DNA of 64,000 bases from Roseiarcus sp963774195 (lineage in GTDB: Bacteria; Pseudomonadota; Alphaproteobacteria; Rhizobiales; Beijerinckiaceae): assembly GCA_963774195.1 (NCBI GenBank), contig CAVZDY010000002.1, forward strand, positions 496,001 to 560,000. The letters are read 5' to 3'. Positions 34,441 to 41,980 of the stretch are shown here, in pieces; the first letter of the stretch is position 1; each line of letters begins with the position of its first letter. The notes under the pieces are model-generated. The model had not been told where the DNA came from and did no database searches. It saw only the letters and a list, made by a program, of their open reading frames with translations. Position numbers and translations under genes: made by a program.

Positions 34441-35299
34441 GATCGTCAACGCGACGAGCGGCTACGGCAAGACGGTCATCATCCGCGACGTGTCGCTCGC
34501 GGTTGGCAAGGGCGAGATCGTCGCGCTGCTCGGCCGCAACGGCGTCGGAAAATCCACCCTGATGCGCTTCGCGACGGCGTTGATTCCAGCCTTCGCCGGT
34601 CATGTCGAGATCGACGGACGCAAGGCGCCGGAGTCCTCCGCCAAGCGCGCGAAGGCGGGCGTCGGTTATGTCCCGCAAGGACGGTATGTCTTTCCGCGCA
34701 TGACCGTCGCCGAGAACATCGCGGTCGCCGCCGCGGCCAATGGGCATGACGGGCGCAAGGCAATCGAGACGGCGCTGGTGGAATTTCCGTTGTTGCGTCC
34801 CAAGATTGATGCTCTCGCGGGCGGCCTTTCGGGCGGCCAGCAACAAGTGCTGGCGCTTGCGCGCGCTCTGGCGACCGAGCCGAAAATTCTGCTGCTCGAC
34901 GAGCCGACAGAGGGCGTCCAGCCCTCCATCATCGACGAGATGGCCGGCATCCTGAAGCGCATCAACAGCGAACGCGGCCTCGCCATTTTGGTGGCGGAAC
35001 AGGACCTCGATTTCTGTCTGTCGATCGCCTCGCGCGCCTACGTGATGGAGAAGGGCGCGATACGGCTCGAGACGGATCGCGACAGCCTGCGGAACAACAA
35101 GCAACTGCAGCAAGAGTTGCTCGGAGTTCTGACGATGAACACGACGCCTGACACGTTGAAACTCAGCGAGGACCAACTCAAGCGAATCGCCGCGACGCTC
35201 GAGCGGATTCGCGACGGCCTCGGTCGCGCGGAACCCTTCACGGCGCCCGAGCCGACGCACCTCTTCACTCCCAAGATGCAGAACGCGAAGCGGCCATGA
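34433..35299 (+). CDS. ABC transporter ATP-binding protein, LivF/UrtE type, with AtzG-like tail
   Basis: Residues 1-234 form a LivF/UrtE ATPase: Walker A GRNGVGKST near 34, GYVPQGRYVFPRMTVAEN near 80, signature LSGGQQQVLALARAL near 137 and LLLDEPTEGVQPSII. From residue 235 (MNTTPDTLKLSEDQLK) to 288 an unusual tail is fused in frame; its end (EPFTAPEPTHLFTP) resembles AtzG/GatC-like small proteins that bind amidases. The next gene is an amidase whose ATG overlaps this stop. The ATG at 34433 overlaps the previous stop by eight bases. Confidence 0.88.
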   Translation: MFRIVNATSGYGKTVIIRDVSLAVGKGEIVALLGRNGVGKSTLMRFATALIPAFAGHVEIDGRKAPESSAKRAKAGVGYVPQGRYVFPRMTVAENIAVAAAANGHDGRKAIETALVEFPLLRPKIDALAGGLSGGQQQVLALARALATEPKILLLDEPTEGVQPSIIDEMAGILKRINSERGLAILVAEQDLDFCLSIASRAYVMEKGAIRLETDRDSLRNNKQLQQELLGVLTMNTTPDTLKLSEDQLKRIAATLERIRDGLGRAEPFTAPEPTHLFTPKMQNAKRP

Positions 35300-36645
35300 T
35301 CCAGACCCTGACGCAACAAATTGCGGCGCTTGAATCCGGCGCGACGACATCCGCTGAACTCGTCGCCAGCGCGCTCGAATGCGCCGCCGCAAACGCCGAT
35401 CTCAACGCCTTCGTCGCTCTGGACCCGCAGAACTCGATGCGCCAGGCGAAGGCGGCGGACGATCGACGCAAAGCTGGGAAAGCGCTGAGCGCGATCGATG
35501 GGGCGCCGATCGCCGTCAAGGACAACTATCTCACCGAGGACTACCCGACTACGGCCTGCTCCAACGCGCTGCCGCTCGAGCCCGCCGGCCGGGATGCGAC
35601 GATCGTCGCCAATCTTCGCCGCGCCGGCGCCGTCATTTTCGGCAAGACCAATATGCACGAATGGGCCTATGGCGCGACCAATTCGACCTCGAGCTTCGGG
35701 CCGACCCGCAATCCCCACAATCGCGACCGCATCACCGGCGGCAGCAGCGGCGGATCGGGCGCTGCGGTCGGCGCCGGGATCGTCGCGGCGGCGCTCGGCA
35801 GCGACACCGGCGGTTCGATCCGGATCCCGGCGAGCGCATGCGGCGTTTACGGTTTCAAGCCGAGCTACGGACGCGCGTCGCGGCACGGCGTGCTGCCGCT
35901 GAGCTGGTCGCTCGATGCGCCAGGTCCACTGGCCGCCGCGCTCGACGACATCGTCCACTTGCTGCCGTTTATCTGCGGGGAGGATCCGAACGACGCCACG
36001 ACGTATCAGTCGCGACCGTTCGGCCGCCTTGGGGACATCGAGCGTCCGAAGCTGATCAGTCTTGTCGGTGCTGGGCTCGAGCGCGCCGAGGACGTCGATC
36101 AATGCCTGACCTCGGTTCTCGCGCGCTCCGGCGCCGGCGTCGCCGAAAGCCCAATCGAGGGCTTGCCTGCCTATTTCGCGGCCTGGGAAGCAATCATGCA
36201 TTGCGAGGCCTCGTGCTATCACGCCGAACTGCTCGCCCGGAACCCGAGAGGCTTCAGCCCCGTCACGCGCGCGCACCTCGAAGCAGGCAAGCAGATCACC
36301 GGCATCGAGTTGTTGAATGCGCAACGAATCCGCGGCCGGGTCCTCGCGCATCTCGCCTCGCTCGGCGATTGGGATGCGCTCGTCTTGCCGACCTTGCCCG
36401 TCGTTGCGCCGAGGATCGGCGAGGATTGGCAGCATTTCGGCGGTCGGACCGTCACGACGCAGGACAGCATGACCTGGTTCTGCTGGCTCGGGAATTTTGC
36501 TGGGCTTCCCTGCATTTCGATCCCTTGCGGGCGCTCAGGGGAGGGGCTTCCGATCGGTATGATGCTGATGGGGCGGCCCGGCCGCGACGAAGAGCTCCTT
36601 TCGGTTGCGCGCTGGGTGGATCGCCGGATAAATGCGGGCGCATGA
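35296..36645 (+). CDS. Amidase (amidase-signature family)
   Basis: This 449-residue amidase-signature enzyme hydrolyses an amide to acid and ammonia. The Ser-cisSer-Lys triad is visible: K75 in IAVKDNY, the Ser pair in GGSSGGSGAAVG (about 150-151) and nucleophile S174 in SDTGGSIRIPA. It resembles the AtzE/GatA-like amidases. The overlap with the ATPase-AtzG-like gene and with amiC puts it in one polycistronic message with the importer, so the imported compound is probably its substrate. Confidence 0.93.
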   Translation: MIQTLTQQIAALESGATTSAELVASALECAAANADLNAFVALDPQNSMRQAKAADDRRKAGKALSAIDGAPIAVKDNYLTEDYPTTACSNALPLEPAGRDATIVANLRRAGAVIFGKTNMHEWAYGATNSTSSFGPTRNPHNRDRITGGSSGGSGAAVGAGIVAAALGSDTGGSIRIPASACGVYGFKPSYGRASRHGVLPLSWSLDAPGPLAAALDDIVHLLPFICGEDPNDATTYQSRPFGRLGDIERPKLISLVGAGLERAEDVDQCLTSVLARSGAGVAESPIEGLPAYFAAWEAIMHCEASCYHAELLARNPRGFSPVTRAHLEAGKQITGIELLNAQRIRGRVLAHLASLGDWDALVLPTLPVVAPRIGEDWQHFGGRTVTTQDSMTWFCWLGNFAGLPCISIPCGRSGEGLPIGMMLMGRPGRDEELLSVARWVDRRINAGA

Positions 36646-37769
36646 GTATGAAAAAGGCGGCGGTGAAGCTCGGCGTGCTGTTCTCGCAGACAGGCCCGAT
36701 GGCGGTCAGCGAAACTGCGCATATTCAAGGCGTTCTGCTCGCCTGCGATGAGATCAACAATGCGGGCGGCATCGATGGACGCCCGCTGGAGTTGATTGTC
36801 GCCGACCCCGCCGGCGAGGATCGGCGCTATGACGATCTCGCCACCGACTTGCTGCTGCGCGAGCGGGTCAGCGCGATCGTCGGCTGCTGCCTGTCGAGCA
36901 GCCGGAAAATGGTGGTGCCGGTCGTCGAGCGATACAACGGCGTCCTGCTTTATCCCTCGGTCTACGAGGGTTTCGAATATTCGCCCAACGTGATCTATGG
37001 CGGCGCCGTCCCCAACCAGGTGATCGTGCCGCTCCTCGAATACCTCTTCGCCCATCACGGCAAGCGGATCGGCCTCATCGGCTCGGACACGCTCTATGCG
37101 CGTGAGATCAACCGGATCGTCAAGGAGTTCCTCGCGGAGAGCGGCGGCACGATTCTTGATGAGGTCTATCTGCCCTTCGCGACGACGAAGAACCGCTTCG
37201 AGCCGACCTTGAAGCGCTTCCTCGCGGAAGAGGCGGATGCGGTCATGTCGACCGTCGTGGGCGAGGACAGCGTGACCCTCTACGAGACCTTCGGCGCCAT
37301 CGAGAAGACGCGCAGCGTTCCGATCGCGTCGCTGACGACGACGGAATCGGAATTGAGCCGGATGTCGCCACAAGCGAGGAAGGGGCATATCTCAGCCTTG
37401 CCGTATTTCGGTTCGCTGGACATTCCGCAGAACAGGGACTTCGTCGCCGCTTTCCAGAAGCGATACGGCGACGACAAGAGGCCTGGCGTCTATACCGAGG
37501 TTTGCCACACGCTCGTTCACGTCTTCGCCGACGCCGTGCGCCAGGCTGGCGACGCCGACAGCGATTCCATCCTGCCCATCCTCTCGGGCGCCGTGTTCAA
37601 GGGACCCGCCGGCGACAAGTCGATCGATCTCGACAACAATCATTTCGTGCTGCGCCCGATGATCGGACGGGCGTCCGAGACGGGCGAATTCGAGATCGTG
37701 TGGCGCAGCCCCGGCGCCGTTCGACCCGATCCTTATCTCGTCTCCTACGCCCGGTCGCTGGCGGGATGA
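36642..37769 (+). CDS. amiC: AmiC-like amide-sensing regulator
   Basis: The 375-residue protein is a type-I periplasmic-binding fold without signal peptide (it starts MSMKKAAVKLGVLFSQTG), so it is cytoplasmic. Typical segments are LACDEINNAGGIDGRPLEL near residue 30, ERYNGVLLYPSVYEGFEYSP near 97 and GEDSVTLYETFGA near 205. In Pseudomonas aeruginosa AmiC binds amides and holds AmiR inactive. ATG overlaps the amidase stop, and the next gene is AmiR-like with an ATGA overlap, which supports the pair. A UrtA-like binding protein is the alternative, but the missing export signal argues against it. Confidence 0.87.
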   Translation: MSMKKAAVKLGVLFSQTGPMAVSETAHIQGVLLACDEINNAGGIDGRPLELIVADPAGEDRRYDDLATDLLLRERVSAIVGCCLSSSRKMVVPVVERYNGVLLYPSVYEGFEYSPNVIYGGAVPNQVIVPLLEYLFAHHGKRIGLIGSDTLYAREINRIVKEFLAESGGTILDEVYLPFATTKNRFEPTLKRFLAEEADAVMSTVVGEDSVTLYETFGAIEKTRSVPIASLTTTESELSRMSPQARKGHISALPYFGSLDIPQNRDFVAAFQKRYGDDKRPGVYTEVCHTLVHVFADAVRQAGDADSDSILPILSGAVFKGPAGDKSIDLDNNHFVLRPMIGRASETGEFEIVWRSPGAVRPDPYLVSYARSLAG

Positions 37770-38377
37770 ATGAGATGACGCCGGACCGCATCCCGCTGAG
37801 AGATGAAGACCTGCTTCGGCGGTTGCGCCGGATGCGCGTCCTCATCATCGATCCCGACGATGAAGAGCGGGCGATGTTCCTCGCGCATATCAAGCGCGTC
37901 GGATGCCAGGTCGAGGCGACGCGGACCGCCCCCGAAACGTTGCCCTCGAACGTCGACGTGGTCCTCTTCCCCGTGAATCCGGGCCGCGAGAACAAGACGC
38001 CGGCGTGGATGACGACCTGCGACGCCGTCGCGCGCATCGCGATCATCGCCTTCGAGACGCCGGAAATCTTGAGCGAGTTGCAGCGGTTGAACGTCCATGG
38101 CGTGCTGTCGAAGCCGATCCGCATCTTCGGCATTCTCGCCGCGCTGACGACGGCGGTCAGCCTCGCCAGCCACGAGGCGAGGTTGAAGCAGCGGATCAAG
38201 TCGCTGGACGAGACGTTGAAAGCGAGGCGGAAGATCGAGCGGGCGGTCGAGATCTTGACGACGACGCGCAACATCTCAGAGGACGAAGCCTACCGGCGCC
38301 TGCGCGACAAGGCGATGAACGCGAAGACGACGATCGCGGCCGTCGCGGACCTGATCATCGCGTCGAGCGACATCTGA
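37766..38377 (+). CDS. amiR: AmiR-like ANTAR-domain antitermination regulator
   Basis: The 203-residue protein has a pseudo-receiver domain (RRMRVLIIDPDDEERAMFLA near residue 20, lacking the usual phospho-acceptor Asp pattern), a coiled-coil (LASHEARLKQRIKSLDETL near 135) and a C-terminal ANTAR three-helix RNA-binding domain (KIERAVEILTTTRNISEDEA and following LRDKAMNAKTTIA). This is the AmiR architecture. AmiR binds leader RNA and prevents termination when released by AmiC. The candidate target lies upstream of 30483. It is the last gene of the operon and is followed by a palindromic repeat. Confidence 0.92.
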   Translation: MNEMTPDRIPLRDEDLLRRLRRMRVLIIDPDDEERAMFLAHIKRVGCQVEATRTAPETLPSNVDVVLFPVNPGRENKTPAWMTTCDAVARIAIIAFETPEILSELQRLNVHGVLSKPIRIFGILAALTTAVSLASHEARLKQRIKSLDETLKARRKIERAVEILTTTRNISEDEAYRRLRDKAMNAKTTIAAVADLIIASSDI

Positions 38378-38433
38378 ACCTCCAAGAAAATCAGCCTTTC
38401 GGCTGGCGTCCAGAGCGAGTTGTTGGGTCGGAA

Positions 38434-38516
38434 CGTCATTGCGAGGAGCGCAGCGACGAAGCGATCCATCGTTCCGCCTGGCGCTATGGATTGCTTCGCT
38501 TCGCTCGCAATGACGG
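38434..38516. repeat. Complete palindromic repeat, GTCATTGCGAG family
   Basis: The element runs from CGTCATTGCGAGGAGCGCAG to TCGCTCGCAATGACGG, with inner arms GAAGCGATCCAT and ATGGATTGCTTC. It is about 80 percent like the copy at 25188-25273 by eye. It lies between the convergent amiR and VOC genes and could act as a bidirectional terminator. Confidence 0.85.
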
Positions 38517-38594
38517 CATCGGTTCGATGAAAACGCAACTCGGTCGGCGGCCTCTTTGGAGACTGCGAAGTCGCAGACCGCCGCTGTCGTTCGC

Positions 38595-39023
38595 TTAACT
38601 CTGCGCTGGCCGCTGCCCGAGGTTGGTGAAGAAGCGCAGGAGATAGCCGTCGGGATCGGCAACCACGAATTGCCGGTTGCCGGCCTCGATCGCATTCTGG
38701 CGATACCAGCGATCTTCGAGGGGGATTGGCACGGCGAAGCCGCCCTTGCGGACGCGATCGTAGATCGCCTGCACGTCAGCAACCTCGATCTGGAAGTTCA
38801 CACCTCGCCCATAGGGATGTTCGAGCGACACATCGGTGACCCGCCGCCCCGGCCCGGCTGCCTCCTCGATCATGAGGTGAACGCCATCAAGGTCCAGAAA
38901 TGCGAACCGCTCCTCGGGACGCTCGAAGAGGACTTGGAAACCGATGACGCCCACGTAGAAGGCCAAAGACCGATCAAGATCGTCGACATCGAGTTCGGGA
39001 GTGACTTTGAACGTGTTCGGCAT
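38595..39023 (-). CDS. VOC family protein (glyoxalase/bleomycin-resistance fold)
   Basis: The 142-residue protein has the two beta-alpha-beta-beta-beta units of the vicinal oxygen chelate fold: ELDVDDLDRSLAFYVGVIGF near residue 10, FAFLDLDGVHLMIEE near 40, VNFQIEVADVQAIYDRV near 75 and RQFVVADPDGYLLRFF near 118. His and Glu metal-ligand candidates are present (HLMIEE), but the substrate is unknown. Related proteins include bleomycin-binding proteins and dioxygenases. A GAGAGG stretch touches the ATG, so the exact start is uncertain. Confidence 0.82.
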   Translation of the reverse strand: MPNTFKVTPELDVDDLDRSLAFYVGVIGFQVLFERPEERFAFLDLDGVHLMIEEAAGPGRRVTDVSLEHPYGRGVNFQIEVADVQAIYDRVRKGGFAVPIPLEDRWYRQNAIEAGNRQFVVADPDGYLLRFFTNLGQRPAQS

Positions 39024-39105
39024 CCTCTCTTTTTACCACGCAGCTGCTGTTTAATACAGGCTAAAAGGACCGCTTCCGGCTGCCGACGAGCAGCCCCGGC
39101 AAGCG

Positions 39106-40479
39106 TCAGACCTGCGGAAGAGCCCGCATCGCCGTTTGAAAATTCGCGATGTCATCGATATGCGAAAGCTGCGCCGCCAAGGCGTCCGCGCCGTCCCCAA
39201 GGACTGGGCGGGCGAGCAGCAGGAACTTCTCGTTGAGCGCCGCAGGGCCCGGGAACGTCTCGGGCTCGCCGGAGGGGTCCGCGATCAGGCGCTCGACGAC
39301 CTCGCCGCGCGTGCGAACGCGAATATGGGCGCCGAACGGGTGCCGCCTTCCCTCCAGACGATCGTCTTGAACGACATTGACGCGGTCGGCGATCGCCTCG
39401 ACGTCGCGCGCGCCGAGAAGGCGATAGTCGTCCCAGCCGAAGCTGCCCTGATAGAGCGCGACCGCCGCAGTGAACGGCATCGAGAATTGACCGTCGACGA
39501 CGCCGCGCGGCCGACGTTTTTCGTCCAAGGGCGCGCCGGTGAGGACGATGCCGTTGCGGTGCAGGCCGATCGTCACCTCCTCGAAGTCGGCCGGCCCGAG
39601 GCCGCGCTCGGCGCGCAATGCGAGAAGTCCGTCGAGCGCCGCATGGGTGTAGCGGCAACTTGGATAGGGTTTGAGGCCGATCTTCATCGTCTCCCAGACC
39701 GTACCGAGATCCGCGATAGCCTTTTCCGGCCGTGCGTTGTCGGAATAGCCGGCGAGGAAACCGTGCTTGCCCTCCAGGCTCTCGACCGCGCCCTTGAAGC
39801 CGCGCCGCGCGAGCGATGCCGCCAGCAGGCCATTCATCGCCGCGGCGCCGACCTGATAGCGCTTGTTCCACGCGCCGTTGACGAGAAACTGCAACGATCC
39901 GGCGGCTTGGCTGGCCGCGACGCCGAAGGCGGAAACAAGCGCGGGCGCATCGAGCCCGAAAATCTTGCCCGCCGCCGCCGCCGCCCCAAAGGCGCCGGCG
40001 GTCGCCGTCGGGTGAAAGCCCCGCGCGTAATGCGCGGTCGGGTCGAGCGCATTGCCGAGGCGGCAGCAGACTTCATAGCCCGCCACGATCGCCGTGATGA
40101 GATCGCGGCCCGTGGCGCCGACCATCTCGGCCGCCGCCATAGCGGCGGGGACGACCGGGGCGCTCGGATGCAGCGAACTGTCGGCGTGGGTGTCGTCGAA
40201 ATCGAGGGAATGGCCGAGCGCGCCGTTGAGCAGCGCCGCGACCGGGGGAGCGTAACGGCGCCCTAAGCCGAACGCCGTCGCTTGGCCGGGTCCGTCGAGC
40301 CCGAGATCGCTGACCGCGCCGAGCAGCGATGGCGTCGAATCCGCGTCGCGCGCAGCGCGAACGACGCTGCCGATGAAGTCCATCGCGAGGCTCTTCGCCC
40401 GCGCGGGGACTCCAGGGGGAAGCTGGTCGAATTGAAGCCCGGCGACAAAGCGGGCGAGGGTTTCGGTCTCATTGGCCAC
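39106..40479 (-). CDS. MmgE/PrpD family protein
   Basis: The 457-residue protein belongs to the MmgE/PrpD family (2-methylcitrate dehydratase, cis-aconitate decarboxylase, iminodisuccinate epimerase). Diagnostic segments are LNGALGHSLDFDDTHADSSL near residue 85, GYEVCCRLGNALDPTAHYA near 134, GFHPTATAGAFGAAAAAGK and KPYPSCRYTHAALDGLLAL near 262. The start is GTG at 40479, overlapping the CitE-like gene by 11 bases. Together they suggest breakdown of a tricarboxylic-type or hydroxy-acid intermediate, but no methylcitrate synthase gene is nearby, so a propionate role is not supported. Confidence 0.9.
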   Translation of the reverse strand: MANETETLARFVAGLQFDQLPPGVPARAKSLAMDFIGSVVRAARDADSTPSLLGAVSDLGLDGPGQATAFGLGRRYAPPVAALLNGALGHSLDFDDTHADSSLHPSAPVVPAAMAAAEMVGATGRDLITAIVAGYEVCCRLGNALDPTAHYARGFHPTATAGAFGAAAAAGKIFGLDAPALVSAFGVAASQAAGSLQFLVNGAWNKRYQVGAAAMNGLLAASLARRGFKGAVESLEGKHGFLAGYSDNARPEKAIADLGTVWETMKIGLKPYPSCRYTHAALDGLLALRAERGLGPADFEEVTIGLHRNGIVLTGAPLDEKRRPRGVVDGQFSMPFTAAVALYQGSFGWDDYRLLGARDVEAIADRVNVVQDDRLEGRRHPFGAHIRVRTRGEVVERLIADPSGEPETFPGPAALNEKFLLLARPVLGDGADALAAQLSHIDDIANFQTAMRALPQV

Positions 40480-41305
40480 GGCTATCGTCTCCGCTGATCA
40501 TGGCGAACCGTTTCTCGATGGCGCGGGCGCGGGCGAGCATCGGCGCGTCGACCATGGCGCCGTCGATCGCGGCAGCCGATCCGTCGCCGCACGCGGCGAG
40601 TACGCGCCGCGCCCAGGTAAGCTCGCTCTCCGATGGCGCAAAGCCGCGCCGCGCAGGCGCGATCTGCGCGGGATGAATGAGCAGCTTGCCGCCAAACCCG
40701 AGCGAGGACGCGTAGCGCGCGTCGGCCTCGGTCGCCGCTTCGTCCTTGATCGCCAGCGTGACGCCATCGAGGGGAGGCGGGAGGCCAGCAACGCGCGAGG
40801 CGAGCGCGATCCGGCTGCGGGCGAAGAGGAGGGCGTCGCGCGCATGCTCGCAGCCGAGATCGCTAGAGAAATCCACGGAGCCGAAGGCGAGGCGGTCGGC
40901 GGCAGTGGCGATGTCGTCAATGGCGTGCAGTCCGCGAGCCGTCTCGATCAGCGCGATCACGGGCCGGGAGCCGATGTGGCGCTTCGTCTCCGCCACGTCG
41001 TCGCGGCTCTCCGCCTTGGGCAGGACGATCCCGTCGAGGGGCAGGACGGCCGCTGCGGCAATGTCGTCATCGAACCAGGGCGTCGCCCTCGCATTGATGC
41101 GCAGCAGCAGCCGGGCGCCGGCGGAGGTCTGGCGCAGGACCGCGGCGAGGCCGCGGCGAGCGGCGTCCTTGGCGTTCGGCGAGACTGCGTCCTCGAGGTC
41201 GACGATGACCGCGTCCGCGCCGGAGACCAGCGCACGCGCGATCCGCTCGGCCCGATCGGCCGGAACGAACAAGGGCAGGACGACGTCGATCGCGGAAGCG
41301 GACAA
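40469..41305 (-). CDS. CitE-like CoA ester lyase
   Basis: This 278-residue HpcH/HpaI-type TIM barrel resembles CitE and malyl-CoA/citramalyl-CoA lyases: DAVIVDLEDAVSPNAKDAAR near residue 31, LLRINARATPWFDDDI near 66, VIALIETARGLHAIDDIA near 114 with the metal Glu, and LAFGSVDFSSDLGCEH near 139 with the metal Asp. The reaction would be C-C cleavage of a hydroxyacyl-CoA. TTG at 41305 is preceded by GAGGAG at a good distance and is preferred. It overlaps the MmgE/PrpD gene, so they probably act on the same substrate. Confidence 0.88.
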   Translation of the reverse strand: MSASAIDVVLPLFVPADRAERIARALVSGADAVIVDLEDAVSPNAKDAARRGLAAVLRQTSAGARLLLRINARATPWFDDDIAAAAVLPLDGIVLPKAESRDDVAETKRHIGSRPVIALIETARGLHAIDDIATAADRLAFGSVDFSSDLGCEHARDALLFARSRIALASRVAGLPPPLDGVTLAIKDEAATEADARYASSLGFGGKLLIHPAQIAPARRGFAPSESELTWARRVLAACGDGSAAAIDGAMVDAPMLARARAIEKRFAMISGDDSRGQ

Positions 41306-41419
41306 TCAGGATACTCCTCGCGCGCTTGGCGCCGACTATGCGCCACTCGCTCGCGCGTCTCCAATCGCGATTTATTTGGCGCCCTATAGCATTCGCCGAT
41401 ATCGGCAGGCGACGAGCGC

Positions 41420-41980
41420 CTATTCACGTGCAGTGGGCCTTCGGAGGCTGGGAAAGCAGGCGTCGAGCGCGGCGGCGACCGCGCGCAACGGACGCCGGAC
41501 GCGTTCTCGTTCGTCCGCAGGCGCGGCGCCACTGAGCTTCACGCGCAACAACGCTTCAACAGGGCTTTGCTGGAGAGGGGCCTCTTCGATCGCCGCACCG
41601 GCCGACACGTCTTCCATCGGCCGTTCGTTTGCGCCGCGGCGAACGAGAACGCAATCGGCGCCGCCGTGACGGACGACGAGCTGCGCATCCAGGCCCGTCG
41701 TGTCATGCAGCGCCGAGACGAGCGCTTCCGCAGCGCCCGCGATCGGAGTTAGCCCCAGCGCGGCGAACCCCAGGCTTGCCGCCGCGGCTCCTGGACCCAC
41801 CAGCCCCAACGAATCGCGCTCGACGAGCCCCGCGCTCTCCAGGCGCCGCAAGACTTCGAAGGTGGTGGTTCGCGCGGCGCCCAAGCGGACGGCGATCTCC
41901 GTCGCCGTGCAGGGCGGTTCGGCGGCAATGTGCGCCAGGATCCGCCCGACCAGCGCGACGCTGTTCGCGTTCCGGCTCAT
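41420..41980 (-). CDS. Short IclR-like transcriptional regulator
   Basis: The 186-residue protein begins with an IclR-type winged helix (SVALVGRILAHIAAEPPCTA, RLGAARTTTFEVLRRLESAG, residues 7-55) and has a shortened effector region with GLDAQLVVRHGGADCVLVRR near 105. Full IclR proteins are about 250 residues, so the C-terminal lobe is reduced. ATG at 41980 overlaps the stop of the upstream regulator (ATGA), so the two are translationally coupled and may form a mixed regulatory pair. Its target is probably the CitE/PrpD unit downstream or the importer upstream. Confidence 0.75.
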   Translation of the reverse strand: MSRNANSVALVGRILAHIAAEPPCTATEIAVRLGAARTTTFEVLRRLESAGLVERDSLGLVGPGAAAASLGFAALGLTPIAGAAEALVSALHDTTGLDAQLVVRHGGADCVLVRRGANERPMEDVSAGAAIEEAPLQQSPVEALLRVKLSGAAPADERERVRRPLRAVAAALDACFPSLRRPTARE

